In this document: in pieces, positions 39,381 through 48,885 of the stretch | Layout: every line of letters begins with the position of its first letter | Position numbering within the stretch: position 1 is the stretch's first letter | NCBI RefSeq assembly: GCF_004355185.1 | Contig: NZ_CP037922.1 | Coordinates: 2,232,001-2,296,000, forward strand | Length of the DNA stretch: 64,000 nucleotides | Direction: 5' to 3' | Source of the DNA: Hymenobacter radiodurans | GTDB lineage: Bacteria; Bacteroidota; Bacteroidia; Cytophagales; Hymenobacteraceae | Position numbers and translations under genes: made by a program | Notes under the pieces: model-generated | Told to the model about the DNA's origin: nothing | Database searches by the model: none | What the model saw: the letters and a program-made list of their open reading frames with translations, nothing else

Positions 39381-41279
39381 TTAACGGCCCTTGGGATACC
39401 AAGCATAAAGCAACCAATTGCCCTGCCGGTGCAGTAATTGTAGATGTTGCTCGCGAATAAAGTCAGCACTACGCTCGAAGATGGCCAGCTTTTCGGGCTT
39501 GGTGGCCAGCGTCTCGCGGTAAAAGTTGTTCTGCCCATTGTAGTATGCGCTATCCAGAAATACGAGCACCGGGCGGCGGTCCATGAGCGCCAGCACCTCT
39601 GGGTCAGGACCGCCGGGACTCACTACCGAATACAGCTTTTGGGCTAGATGAGCGGGCAGGCGGGCAGTCTTGTTCGACATCAACGGCAGCCTTGTAACCA
39701 TGGAAAGCTGGTAGGTGTTATTATTCTGGACCTCGTCGGGGTCGATGGTCAAGCGATATCCTTCCTCCTCCGAGCCGGAGTTGAAGTAAGGCAGAGGCAG
39801 GATGGCCTGATAATTTTTGAGGTCGAGCCACCCCGTGAGCTGCTGCATGGGCAGCGTGGGCGCATTGGCTGTGAGGATATTAGGCAACTGGGTATTGGTG
39901 CGGTAGAAGCGCATGGCATCGCGGGTGTCCAGCACCAGAAGCAGGGAGAGTGCCACCAGCACCCAACGCAGTGTGCGATGCTGCCACCATCGCGCTATAT
40001 AATAGCTAAAGCCCAGCACGAAAGCCCACCAGAAAGGCCAAACAAAACGGCCCAAGGCTCGGAACTGAGTAACCCGATCGGTGAGCTTGTGCAGCCAGAA
40101 AAACGGATTTAAGTAGTTGTTGAATACGTAGGCGCCGTTATCCAAATCATAGGTTTCGCCCAGGGCAATAAAGGCCATTGGGATGCTAGCCAGTAAAAAC
40201 AAGCGTAGGAAGCGGCCGTGGTCAGTGTCAATAAGCTGCACCGACGGGAGGCGCCGCAATGCAGCCAGCGCCAGCGTAACCAACAGCCCGTACAGTACAA
40301 AGCCGCCGAGATAAGCCACCGACTCATACGGAACATCGGCCGTGCGCTCCAGCGGAAACCGCAGCTGGTTGAAGGAATAGCCCCGGAAGAAAGCTCCAAA
40401 CTGGAATTTCCATTCTAGCACACCATAGCCACTGCTAGACACGGGCCGCTCGTGGTAGCGGGGGTCCAGTAGCATAAGCGAGCCGGCTGTAATGAGTAGC
40501 GCGGCTCCCAGGGTCAGGCCGCCATATAGTGCCAGCCGAAACCAGGGCTTACCGGCCAAGGCATTCTCTACTATCCAAAACAAGAAGAAAAAGCCCCCCA
40601 GTACTCCCAGTATGCCTAGGTAATAAAAGTGAAAATACGAGGTCACAATAATGCCCCCAGCAATATGATAAACCATTTTCGCACCGGCCTATTCTGCACC
40701 CAAGCGTAGTAGAGCTGTTGCAACACCCAGATGGTGAACAGGATGGCCGGGGTGTAAGATAAGCTAGTGTGGCCCACGCGCAGGCGCATCGTTTGCGGCC
40801 CCAGCCAGGGCAATGCCACACTCAGCAGCACCAGCAACCAGACCGGTAGCCCAAGGGACGCATAATGCGGTACAGCAGCCACGTGCTGAGCGCCAAGCCC
40901 CCAGAATAAATAGATCATACAAATACAGGCCGTAGGGCTCCAACGCCGGAAAAGCCTGCACGAGTACATGCAGACTTTGAGTCAGCACGGGCGTACAATC
41001 TGTATAGTACATGTACTCGCCAAATGGGTAGTTGTGGCCCATCACCAGCATGCCATCGCTCAGCGGCTGCCGCAAAAAGGAAGCAATGGAAAAGTAGCTC
41101 TTGATGCCGTCGTAGTGCGTAACAATCAGGTATTCACCAGGATTAAAAATAAGCGAGCGAAAAACGATGAGCAGCAATAGTACCTGAAGCAGAACGCTGC
41201 CCACGAACCAGGGATCAAAGGAACGGTCGCGCGCAAGGGGTGAAGCGGGGAGAGGGGGCATTAGCAGATTAATACGCAC
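39381..41279 (-). CDS. Large polytopic membrane protein, GT-C-like (three frameshifts)
   Basis: A 633-residue protein emerges when one base is added at each of 40654-40658, 40850-40852 and 40898-40902, giving LLGGIIVTSYFHFYYLG and DLFILGGLALSTWLLYRIMRPLGLPVWLL. It has about ten membrane helices and a soluble C-terminal domain of roughly 150 residues with YFNSGSEEEGYRL and PVLVFLDSAYYNGQNNFYRETL. The layout (first-loop THYDGIKSYFS, then helices, then a periplasmic tail) resembles GT-C lipid-linked sugar transferases or YfhO-like proteins, but I recognise no decisive motif. Confidence 0.8.
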
Positions 41280-41544
41280 TTGATACAGGGCGCAAATTAT
41301 TCAGAAAATAGTTGGGGCACCTTCACCATTTATCGAGCTGCGCACCGTTCTACTGTTCACCGGCGGCATTATCTATTTTGCGCGGCCGTATTATTTCCGG
41401 GAACCTAAGCCTATTCTCCCGACGTACCATTACCATACTCTACATAGCTGGTGCAGCCTGCAGAATCGTAGCGTACGCTGGATTTTAGCGGTTTGCAAGG
41501 TTAGGCTGATTAAACTGAATGCATGCTACAATGAAGCTTGACCT

Positions 41545-42102
41545 ATGAAAGCTGGAAGCCTATTAATTTCGCAGCCCTTCCTGGGCGATCCTAATTTCGA
41601 GCGCAGCGTGGTACTGCTGTGCCGCCATACCGACGAGGAAGGCTCGTTCGGTTTAGTACTCAACCGAGGCACCAACCTGCTGCTGGGCGATGTGCTGGAA
41701 CTGCCCGGTGGCGATGTGCTGCCCGCTGCCCGCCTGCCCTTGGGCCTGGGCGGGCCCGTGCAGCCCGATACGCTCCACTATCTGCACCGCCGCGCCGATG
41801 TACCAAACGCGGTATCACTGGGGCATAATGTGTACTGGGGAGGCGACTTTGAGGTGCTGCTGGGCTTATTGCTGAGCGGCGAGATTGGCGAGGATGATGT
41901 GCGTCTATATGCTGGCTATTCGGGCTGGACGGCCGACCAGTTGGCGGAGGAAGTGCGCGAAAATGTTTGGATCGTGCACCCCAATGCTGCCGAGAAAGTC
42001 TTTACTTTGACTACTGATGCCTTTTGGCAGTCTATTCTGCGCGAAAAAGGCGGTCGGTACCGGATTTTATCTAATTATCCCACAGATCCACGCCTGAATT
42101 AG
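41545..42102 (+). CDS. YqgE/AlgH family protein
   Basis: 185 residues. The family pattern is clear: GSLLISQPFLGDPNFERSVVLLCRHTDEEGSFGLVLNR at the N-terminus, LPLGLGGPVQPDTLHYLH in the middle, and LYAGYSGWTADQLAEEV. The cytoplasmic protein fold is known from structural studies of relatives but its function is not settled; AlgH in Pseudomonas is linked to alginate regulation. It is divergent from the polytopic membrane gene. Confidence 0.93.
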   Translation: MKAGSLLISQPFLGDPNFERSVVLLCRHTDEEGSFGLVLNRGTNLLLGDVLELPGGDVLPAARLPLGLGGPVQPDTLHYLHRRADVPNAVSLGHNVYWGGDFEVLLGLLLSGEIGEDDVRLYAGYSGWTADQLAEEVRENVWIVHPNAAEKVFTLTTDAFWQSILREKGGRYRILSNYPTDPRLN

Positions 42103-42153
42103 CCCCCACTGCCGCGTTAACGTTCTTTCAACGTCGGCCTTTTTCTTCGAACT

Positions 42154-44588
42154 ATGCTACCTGATAATCCCAACACCGACCCCTGCACTCCGACGAATCT
42201 TCGGAGTCACCGATGAGCATCCTGGAGCGCCGTCTGGCCGAGATTCGTGCCAAAGAAGACCCTGCCGCGCAGCTTGTGCCACCCACGGATGTGCCTGCTC
42301 CAGCGGCGAACATCCCGGCCGAAACAACTGCCGCGGCTCCTTCCACGTCTACCGATGAAATTACGGAACGCCCAGCCTTAGGTACTCCACCCATCGAAAA
42401 TGCCCCCAGGGAGCTGGTACCGCTGAAGCATCCGCCGCCGTGGTTGAAGCCGAGGCTCCGAGCCCGGCAACCCCGAGCGCTGCTTTAACTCAGGAGCCAA
42501 TATCTGAGCCGCTGGCTCGGGCAGAGGCCCATTACGGACTTCAGAACCCGGGCGTAGAATCCGCTACGCAAGCTGCTGCGCCCATTACACCCGACCCGGA
42601 GGCCATGCCGGCTAGTGTAACAAGTGCAGCCGATGACTCAGCAAGTCAAAATGCCCCCAAGCCGATATCACGCCCGAGCCGGAAGCCTTAACCGGACAAG
42701 CTACAGACCCACAGGAGCCGGAGGTAGAAGCTGCCCCTACCATTGCCCTTCATTCCGCTGAAGATCTGGAAAATGCTCCTGATATGGTGGCTTCACTGCC
42801 TACTTCCGCTACGGCATCGGCAGCAGTAGCGCACGAGGCCGCAACGGCCCACGAAGGCGAAGACGAAGAGGAATTGGTTGTCGACACCCATGGCCCTGAC
42901 TTTAGTCAGCTTGACTTGGCAGCGCAAGCAGCATTCCTGCTCAATATGGTGCATCGGCCTGATGCCCAGCGCAATCGCAAGCAGATCACTGATTTTTATC
43001 GCCAATACGAAACTGCGTTGGCCGCTGACCGTCAGCGGGTGGAAGCGGCTGCCGCACCCGATGCGGAAGCAACATATCATGGGCCGGCTGGCCACGCCGA
43101 ATTGGTGAAGGCCATGCAGGAATTCCGCGAAAGCCGCGCTCGCGACGCCCGTGCCGAAGATGAACAGCGTGCCAAAAACCTGGCGCATAAGCAGGAGTTG
43201 CTGGCTCAGTTACGGTTGCTGGTAGAGTCGGCCGAAACCAAGGATAGCTCAGCCAAGATCAAGACCCTGCAAAACGACTGGAAGTCAACTGGTCCGGTGC
43301 CGCAGAAGGATGCCCAGGAACTGTGGAACAGCTACCACGCGCTGCTGGACATTTATTATAATAACCGCGGCCTCTTCTTTGAAATGAAGGAGCTGGACCG
43401 CCGCCGCAACTTGGAGGCGAAGGAAGCGCTTTTGCGCCGTGCCGAAGCCCTCAGCGAGCAGCCTAGTATTAATAAGGCCTTGCAGGAATTGCGGCAGCTG
43501 CACGAAGAATGGAAGCACATTGGCCCGGTGCCTAATGAGCAGCGCGACGCCATCTGGCAGCGTTTTCTGCAAGCTTCTGAGCAGGTACACGACCGCAAAA
43601 AAAGCTTCCTCGACACGCGCTCAACTCAGGAAAACGAGAATCTGACCCGTAAAACGGCCCTGTTAGAGCAAATCAAATCTTTCGGTGAGTTTCAGACGGA
43701 GCGGGTAAACGAGTGGCGCAGCAAAACCGATGAGCTACAGAAGCTGAAAGAAGAATGGGATGCTGCCGGCCTTGTGCCGCGCGAAAAAGCCGACCAACTC
43801 AACAAACAGTTTTGGGGGCTTATAAGGGCTTTTTCCAACGTAAAAATCAGTTTTTCAAAGCCCTCGACGAAGAGAAAGGCCAGAACCTTAAGCGTAAGCT
43901 GGAGCTCTGCGACCAAGCCGAGGCAGCGCTTGAAAACCCTAATTGGGAGGAAGGCCGTGAAATTGTTATCCGTCTGCAAAAGGAGTGGAAGCTAATTGGC
44001 CGCGTGCCTGAAAAGCAGTCCGATAAAGTATGGAACCGCTTCCGCACCGCTTGCGACGCCTTCTTTGACCGTAAAAATCAGGAAGCCAAGCAGCGTGAAG
44101 TTAAGGCTCAGCTTGTGTCGCAGGAGCAGGCTGCTCATCTCGACCGCTTTGCCGATACTGTAGCGGCTCTCACGCCCGATAACCCCGGAACCATTGAGGG
44201 CTTTCGGGAACTCGTAGCAGAATGGCGTGCTTCTGGTGCTTCGGGCGGGCCACGAGCAGAAGAGAAGTTCCAGACACTTATGGGCAAATACCTCGACACG
44301 GTGCCGGGCCTGCCCTATGCCGAGCGGGCTGATTTACTCTTTCAGCTTCAGGTGGAACGTCTCAAATCAGGTCCCGATGCTCAGCAGGCGCTTTATAAAA
44401 AAGAGCAAGGCTTGCGTCGTGACATCAACGAGCTTGAAAACGACATCGCCACGTTACAGACTAATCTTGAGTTCTTTGCGCGTTCCAAAAATGCCAATCA
44501 GCTCCGCGAAGAGTATCAAGGCCGCATCGACGAAGCCAAATTGCGCATCGATGCTTTGAAGAAACAATTAAAAATTATTCGCTCATAG
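42154..44588 (+). CDS. DUF349 domain protein (four frameshifts)
   Basis: Adding one base at 42180-42183, 42403-42407, 42654-42658 and 43814-43818 joins the pieces into one 812-residue protein. Its first 220 residues are low-complexity Ala/Pro/Glu. The rest is alpha-helical with about four DUF349 repeats, each ending in EW(K/D)xxGxVP (DWKSTGPVPQK, EWKHIGPVPNE, EWDAAGLVPRE, EWKLIGRVPEK), and a C-terminal coiled coil. Such proteins are universal in Bacteroidota, cytoplasmic, and of unknown function. The tRNA-Thr gene follows 43 bases after the stop. Confidence 0.88.
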
Positions 44589-44631
44589 TTTGCAAAATGG
44601 ACGCAGAGCACTAGTTTTGCGCCACCATTTC

Positions 44632-44704
<73 letters not shown>

Positions 44705-44716
44705 CAAATGTTGCTT

Positions 44717-44749
44717 AAGCCCCTTCTACAGCATGTAGAAGGGGCTTTT
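44717..44749 (+). terminator. Rho-independent terminator after tRNA-Thr
   Basis: AAGCCCCTTCTACA pairs perfectly with TGTAGAAGGGGCTT around a three-base loop, followed by TT-rich sequence. Confidence 0.88.
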
Positions 44750-44954
44750 GTTTTAGCGTATTGTTCAGTTAAAATTGAAGATCTTGGCGTTTTACGGACT
44801 GTTGCACTCTTCGCATCCCAGATAATGTCACTCTGCTTATAGGTAAAACGCGGCTATTAAATTACCTGATTTGCAAAAAAAGCCACTTTTCCTCCACTTG
44901 AGTGAAAAGCAGGACTTAGTACATGCCACACGCTTTATTCACCAAAATTGGCAG

Positions 44955-45173
44955 CTACATCCAAGCCTGCGGCTCATAGGACAGGTGCCAGGTTCTTTGA
45001 CGAAGATCATTTGGTACTAGTACAACGGGTCGCAGGACTCTCTGATGGGCCCGAGTAGCCCCAAGCATATACGCTCTAGCCTCATAGGTGGAAGTCGAAG
45101 CTTGGCGAATCATCCAACCAATTGATAAAAGCAGTGGGCAGATAACTAATGCGTAGGGTAAATACTCATGCAT
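44955..45173 (-). CDS. Small hypothetical protein with one membrane segment, doubtful
   Basis: 72-residue frame starting MHEYLPYALVICPLLLSIGWMIRQAS, with a plausible N-terminal membrane helix and a basic tail. No family is recognised and its codon use is not distinctive. Confidence 0.35.
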   Translation of the reverse strand: MHEYLPYALVICPLLLSIGWMIRQASTSTYEARAYMLGATRAHQRVLRPVVLVPNDLRQRTWHLSYEPQAWM

Positions 45174-45491
45174 AAAGAAGGGCGTATTTTATAAATGACA
45201 AAGTAGATAAGTGCAAATTTGCTGCCATAAAATGGTGCTTAATCATCGATTCTACGACATTAACTTTATTTGAATGCCCTTAAGTGCAATACTTATTGAG
45301 GTAGACGTAGCCCTAGGGGACATTTAAAACTTGGTGAATCAAAACTATGATCAAGCTTGTACCTAGTTAGCTGCGGACAACAACCGCCTTTTGCTTAATA
45401 CGTTTCCGTTTAGGCTTATTCATACATGACGCTACTTGCAACCATTCCGGTTCTCTGCGAATCTTACTCCTGTAATCTTATCGCAGCAAGC
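45174..45491. other. Intergenic region, 318 bp
   Basis: A+T-richer stretch between the doubtful small protein and the lipoprotein gene. No gene or clear regulatory site was seen. Confidence 0.4.
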
Positions 45492-45998
45492 ATGAAACGT
45501 ATTTTATATGGCGCATTAGCCTGCCTGGTTCTTTTAAGTGGAGTAGGAGCATGCACATCCGAATCAGTGGAGCCACAACCCGAGTTCTATGTGAAGGCTA
45601 CTAAGGATGGAAGCGCGTGGGTCGTGCCTGGTTCTGGTATTTACGCTAAAGCACAAGACGAGTTTTTTGTGTTTGGGGAGCAAAGAGACGGTACAGTTAC
45701 GCAGGCATCTCTGCGGCTGGGCTTTGCGGTGCCCACAGAGCAACCCCTCCCAACGGTTACCAAGGCACCAACCCTACTACCAACCACTTGGACAGTACTA
45801 GTTGGGGGTGATGTGATAGTCGATGGCTACACGGCCGATTCTTTGTCAGAAACGCGGCTGCTGATCACACGGCTTGATACCGTTCAAAAGGTAATAGAGG
45901 GCACCTTTGACGCGACTCTGCGCCGTGATGAGCGCTGGTCAAAGCAAGAAGAAACAATCCGTTTTGAGCAGGGCTCTTTTCGGGTGCGTTACCAATAG
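45492..45998 (+). CDS. Putative lipoprotein
   Basis: 168 residues from the ATG at 45492. The signal peptide MKRILYGALACLVLLSGVGAC ends in a lipobox-like GVGAC with cysteine at residue 21, so lipid anchoring is likely. The mature part contains FYVKATKDGSAWVVPGSGIYAK, which resembles small Bacteroidota lipoproteins with a single beta-sandwich domain (DUF6252-like), and a repeated strand pattern. Function is unknown. A large hairpin follows 20 bases after the stop. Confidence 0.78.
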   Translation: MKRILYGALACLVLLSGVGACTSESVEPQPEFYVKATKDGSAWVVPGSGIYAKAQDEFFVFGEQRDGTVTQASLRLGFAVPTEQPLPTVTKAPTLLPTTWTVLVGGDVIVDGYTADSLSETRLLITRLDTVQKVIEGTFDATLRRDERWSKQEETIRFEQGSFRVRYQ

Positions 45999-46017
45999 CC
46001 CCAACAGGAAATAAATA

Positions 46018-46101
46018 CTTCCAAGGTCACCCAGGATGACTAAAAAAGCCCCCCACTCGTATAGTGGGGGCTTTTTTAGTCATCCTGGGTGACCTTGGAA
46101 G
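46018..46101. terminator. 39-base-arm hairpin containing a facing pair of GCCCCC words
   Basis: The two arms are identical reverse complements over 39 bases except for one extra C on the left (six C against five G), with a 5-base loop. The core is AAAAAAGCCCCC / GGGGGCTTTTTT. The arms are far longer than a normal terminator needs. Confidence 0.85.
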
Positions 46102-46454
46102 ATGTTCTGACAACTACTTATTCTTCAGAATATTGACTTCATCTTTAGCCCTGATTATAGAAAAGCAAGACTCGGAATGCTTGGGTTTATTCCCATCGCA
46201 TTCATGTTCAAAGCAACGTCATCGGCTGCTTGCCGATGGCTCATTAAATTTAATGCTTCATCTTTGGGTTTGGGCGGCACTATTTGTAGCCTCTGGTTCA
46301 ACTATTATGGACTTAGCCAGTAAAAAGAAATTCTGCTAAGTTCAGCAGTATAGTCTGGTTATCTGAGTCATACCACGTATTTGATAATTATGCAGCCTTC
46401 AGATGCGTAAGTAACCTGCGCAAATCTGCCTGCTTCTGCTAAATATTTGATTTC
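46102..46454. other. Unassigned region with a possible gene remnant
   Basis: A short hydrophobic frame at about 46107-46321 (containing LGMLGFIPIAFMFKATSS and TICSLWFNYYGLSQ) has no good start codon and may be a remnant of a membrane protein. No other gene was seen before kaiC. Confidence 0.25.
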
Positions 46455-48200
46455 ATGCAAGACAAAAAAACTGCTTCCGCTCCTAAATTACCCACCTTGC
46501 CCAAAGCCCCGACGGGCATTGAGGGGTTAGATGAAATTACGGAAGGTGGCTTTCCTAAAGGTCGCCCGACGCTGATTTGTGGCAGCGCCGGCTGTGGCAA
46601 AACCCTGATGGGTATTGAGTTCTTGGTGAGAGGAGCACTGGAGTACGGGGAGCCTGGCGTACTGATGGCTTTCGAGGAGACAGCCGAAGAACTCACTGCC
46701 AATGTTACTTCCCTCGGCTTCGACCTGCCGGCCCTCCAGAGCCAGAAGCTGCTGCGGGTTGACCACGTGCACGTAGACCGCTCGGAGATCGAGGAAACCG
46801 GCGAGTACGATCTGGAGGGCTTATTTATCCGGTTGGGATACGCCATCGACTCAATCGGGGCCAAGCGCGTCGTGCTGGATACCATTGAATCGTTGTTTGG
46901 TGGATTCCCAAATGAGGCTGTGTTGCGGTCCGAAATACGGCGGTTGTTTCGCTGGCTCAAGGATAAGGGCGTAACCACTGTCATTACGGCTGAGCGGGGC
47001 GATGGAACGCTCACCCGGCAGGGGTTGGAAGAGTACGTATCGGACTGCGTAATTCTACTGGATAACCGTGTTATTGACCAGATTACGACCCGGCGACTAC
47101 GCGTAGTGAAATACCGTGGCAGTACCCACGGCACGAATGAGTATCCGTATCTGATTAGTGAAGAAGGCATTTCCGTGCTGCCCGTTACTTCCCTCAAACT
47201 GGAGCATGAAGTATCGGACCAGATTGTTTCCTCTGGTGTTCCGGCCCTCGATGAAATGTTTGGTCGGGGAGGCTTCTATCAAGGGAGCAGCATCCTGCTG
47301 ACGGGCACTGCTGGCACGGCCAAAACAACGCTGGCGGCTGGTTTTGCCAACCAAATCGCCAGCAAGGGTAACCGCTGTCTTTACTTTGCCTTTGAGGAGT
47401 CGCCGCAGCAGTTGGTGCGCAATATGCGCTCTGTCGGCATTGATTTAACTCCTTGGATCGAGCAAGGCTTGCTGCACATCGAAGCGTCGCGGCCCACGCT
47501 GAATGGCTTGGAGCGGCATTTGGTTATAATTCATAAGCTAGTGAAGGACTTTAAGCCCGATGCAGTCGTAATTGACCCGATCAGTAATTTGATCAACGTC
47601 GGTAATTTGAATGAGGTACGCAGCATGCTCACGCGCCTCATCGATTTCTTGAAAGTCAATAACATCACGGCTTTGTTCACGGCGCTTATCAGCGGCCGAA
47701 CCAACCAGATGGATATGACCGAAGAGGGTGTATCCTCGTTAGTGGATACGTGGATTAGTGTGCGGGACCTGGAAGGGGTAGGAGAGCGCAACCGCGGCCT
47801 CAGCATACTGAAATCACGAGGCATGTCGCATTCCAATCAGGTGCGCGAATTTGTGGTTACTGACCACGGTATTCAGTTGTTGGATGTAGTAATCGGGCCA
47901 TCGGGCATTGTAACGGGGGCCAGCCGCCTTACCCAACAGCTGCAGATGCAGGCTCAGGAGCTGGCTATTCAGCAGGAGCTGGAGCGCAAAGACCGGGAAC
48001 TGGAGCGTCGGCGCCGTGTGCTGGAGGCGACCATCGCGAATTTGCGCACGGAGTTTGAGTCGGTCGAAGAAGAGTTGCGGCAAATCAATAGTGAGGAGCT
48101 CAGCCGCCAGCAGACGTTTACGGAAGGCCGAGCAGCCGCCGTCAGTGAAATGTCGGGCCGGGGCTACTCTGCTCAGGACACCAAATCAAATCAACACTAA
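46455..48200 (+). CDS. kaiC: KaiC-like double-domain RecA-family ATPase/kinase
   Basis: 581-residue KaiC homologue. Domain CI has Walker A GSAGCGKT at residues 43-50 and catalytic Glu pair AFEETAEE (74-75). Domain CII has Walker A GTAGTAKT at 284-291 and AFEESPQQ near 312. At the place of the cyanobacterial Ser431-Thr432 autophosphorylation pair it has Ser427-Ser428 (GVSSLVDTWISV), followed by KSRGMSHSNQVREF. The last 90 residues form a charged coiled coil (QQELERKDRELERRRRVLE) not found in cyanobacterial KaiC. It is first in an operon with two kaiB genes and a histidine kinase, so it probably times or signals rather than acts alone. Confidence 0.95.
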   Translation: MQDKKTASAPKLPTLPKAPTGIEGLDEITEGGFPKGRPTLICGSAGCGKTLMGIEFLVRGALEYGEPGVLMAFEETAEELTANVTSLGFDLPALQSQKLLRVDHVHVDRSEIEETGEYDLEGLFIRLGYAIDSIGAKRVVLDTIESLFGGFPNEAVLRSEIRRLFRWLKDKGVTTVITAERGDGTLTRQGLEEYVSDCVILLDNRVIDQITTRRLRVVKYRGSTHGTNEYPYLISEEGISVLPVTSLKLEHEVSDQIVSSGVPALDEMFGRGGFYQGSSILLTGTAGTAKTTLAAGFANQIASKGNRCLYFAFEESPQQLVRNMRSVGIDLTPWIEQGLLHIEASRPTLNGLERHLVIIHKLVKDFKPDAVVIDPISNLINVGNLNEVRSMLTRLIDFLKVNNITALFTALISGRTNQMDMTEEGVSSLVDTWISVRDLEGVGERNRGLSILKSRGMSHSNQVREFVVTDHGIQLLDVVIGPSGIVTGASRLTQQLQMQAQELAIQQELERKDRELERRRRVLEATIANLRTEFESVEEELRQINSEELSRQQTFTEGRAAAVSEMSGRGYSAQDTKSNQH

Positions 48201-48215
48201 GCCCCTTATCCTGCT

Positions 48216-48548
48216 ATGGAAACGAACCCGGATATAACGACAGAGGGGATGGACCAGGAATACTGGGAGTTACGGCTATACGTGGCCGGGCAAACCCCCA
48301 AGTCGGTAGCCGCCATAGCCAACCTGAAAAAATACTGTGAACAGCATTTGTTGGGGCGCTATAAGCTTGAAGTAATTGACCTGCTGCAACATCCTCAGCT
48401 TGCGGAGGGCGACCAGATACTGGCTATTCCTACTTTGGTACGGAAGGTGCCGGTGCCTATTCGCAAAATTATTGGTGACCTTTCTAACGAAGAGCGCGTG
48501 TTGGTAGGCCTTGACATCCGGCCTATTGAAAGCAACCTAACCCGATAG
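48216..48548 (+). CDS. kaiB: KaiB homologue 1
   Basis: 110-residue thioredoxin-like protein very close to cyanobacterial Kai[74 protein letters not shown]. KaiB binds phosphorylated KaiC and shifts it towards dephosphorylation in the cyanobacterial clock. The extra N-terminal 15 residues are not conserved. It begins 15 bases after kaiC and ends one base before the second kaiB. Confidence 0.95.
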   Translation: METNPDITTEGMDQEYWELRLYVAGQTPKSVAAIANLKKYCEQHLLGRYKLEVIDLLQHPQLAEGDQILAIPTLVRKVPVPIRKIIGDLSNEERVLVGLDIRPIESNLTR

Positions 48549-48549
48549 A

Positions 48550-48885
48550 ATGGAGGCAGAAGGAAGTTTGGATCGTGAGCCGGAACAGGCTGAGTATGTA
48601 CTTCATCTCTACATTACCGGAGCTACTCCTAATTCGACGCGGGCAGTACGGAATATCAAGGACATCTGTGAACTGTATCTGAAAGGCCGGTACGAATTGA
48701 TTATCGTGGATATATACCAGCAGCCCGAGTTAGCTCAGCAAGAGCAGCTTATTGGCGTGCCCACTTTAGTTAAAAAACGCCCCGGCCTGATCCGCCGGCT
48801 GGTAGGTGACCTCTCGAATCGGGAACGAGTATTGGCCGCGCTAGGGCTGACCTCGCCGTTCGACAGCAACAGCATCGATGGCTGA
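48550..48885 (+). CDS. kaiB: KaiB homologue 2
   Basis: 111-residue second KaiB paralogue: YVLHLYITGATPNSTRAVRN, YELIIVDIYQQPELAQQEQL, IGVPTLVKKRPGLIRRLVGD, LSNRERVLAALGL. It is clearly diverged from the first copy, with roughly half of the aligned positions matching by eye, so it may bind KaiC with different affinity or bind the downstream kinase. Its stop overlaps the start of the histidine kinase gene by eight bases. Confidence 0.94.
   Translation: MEAEGSLDREPEQAEYVLHLYITGATPNSTRAVRNIKDICELYLKGRYELIIVDIYQQPELAQQEQLIGVPTLVKKRPGLIRRLVGDLSNRERVLAALGLTSPFDSNSIDG

Noticed and set aside
44955..45173. Anti-sense gene as part of the kai region
   Set aside because: It is far from kaiC, has no motif, and was listed only as a doubtful small protein.
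46064..46339. 91-residue frame starting inside the long hairpin
   Set aside because: Its start lies in the hairpin arm and its sequence looks like a shadow; the other frame over the same stretch is more gene-like.
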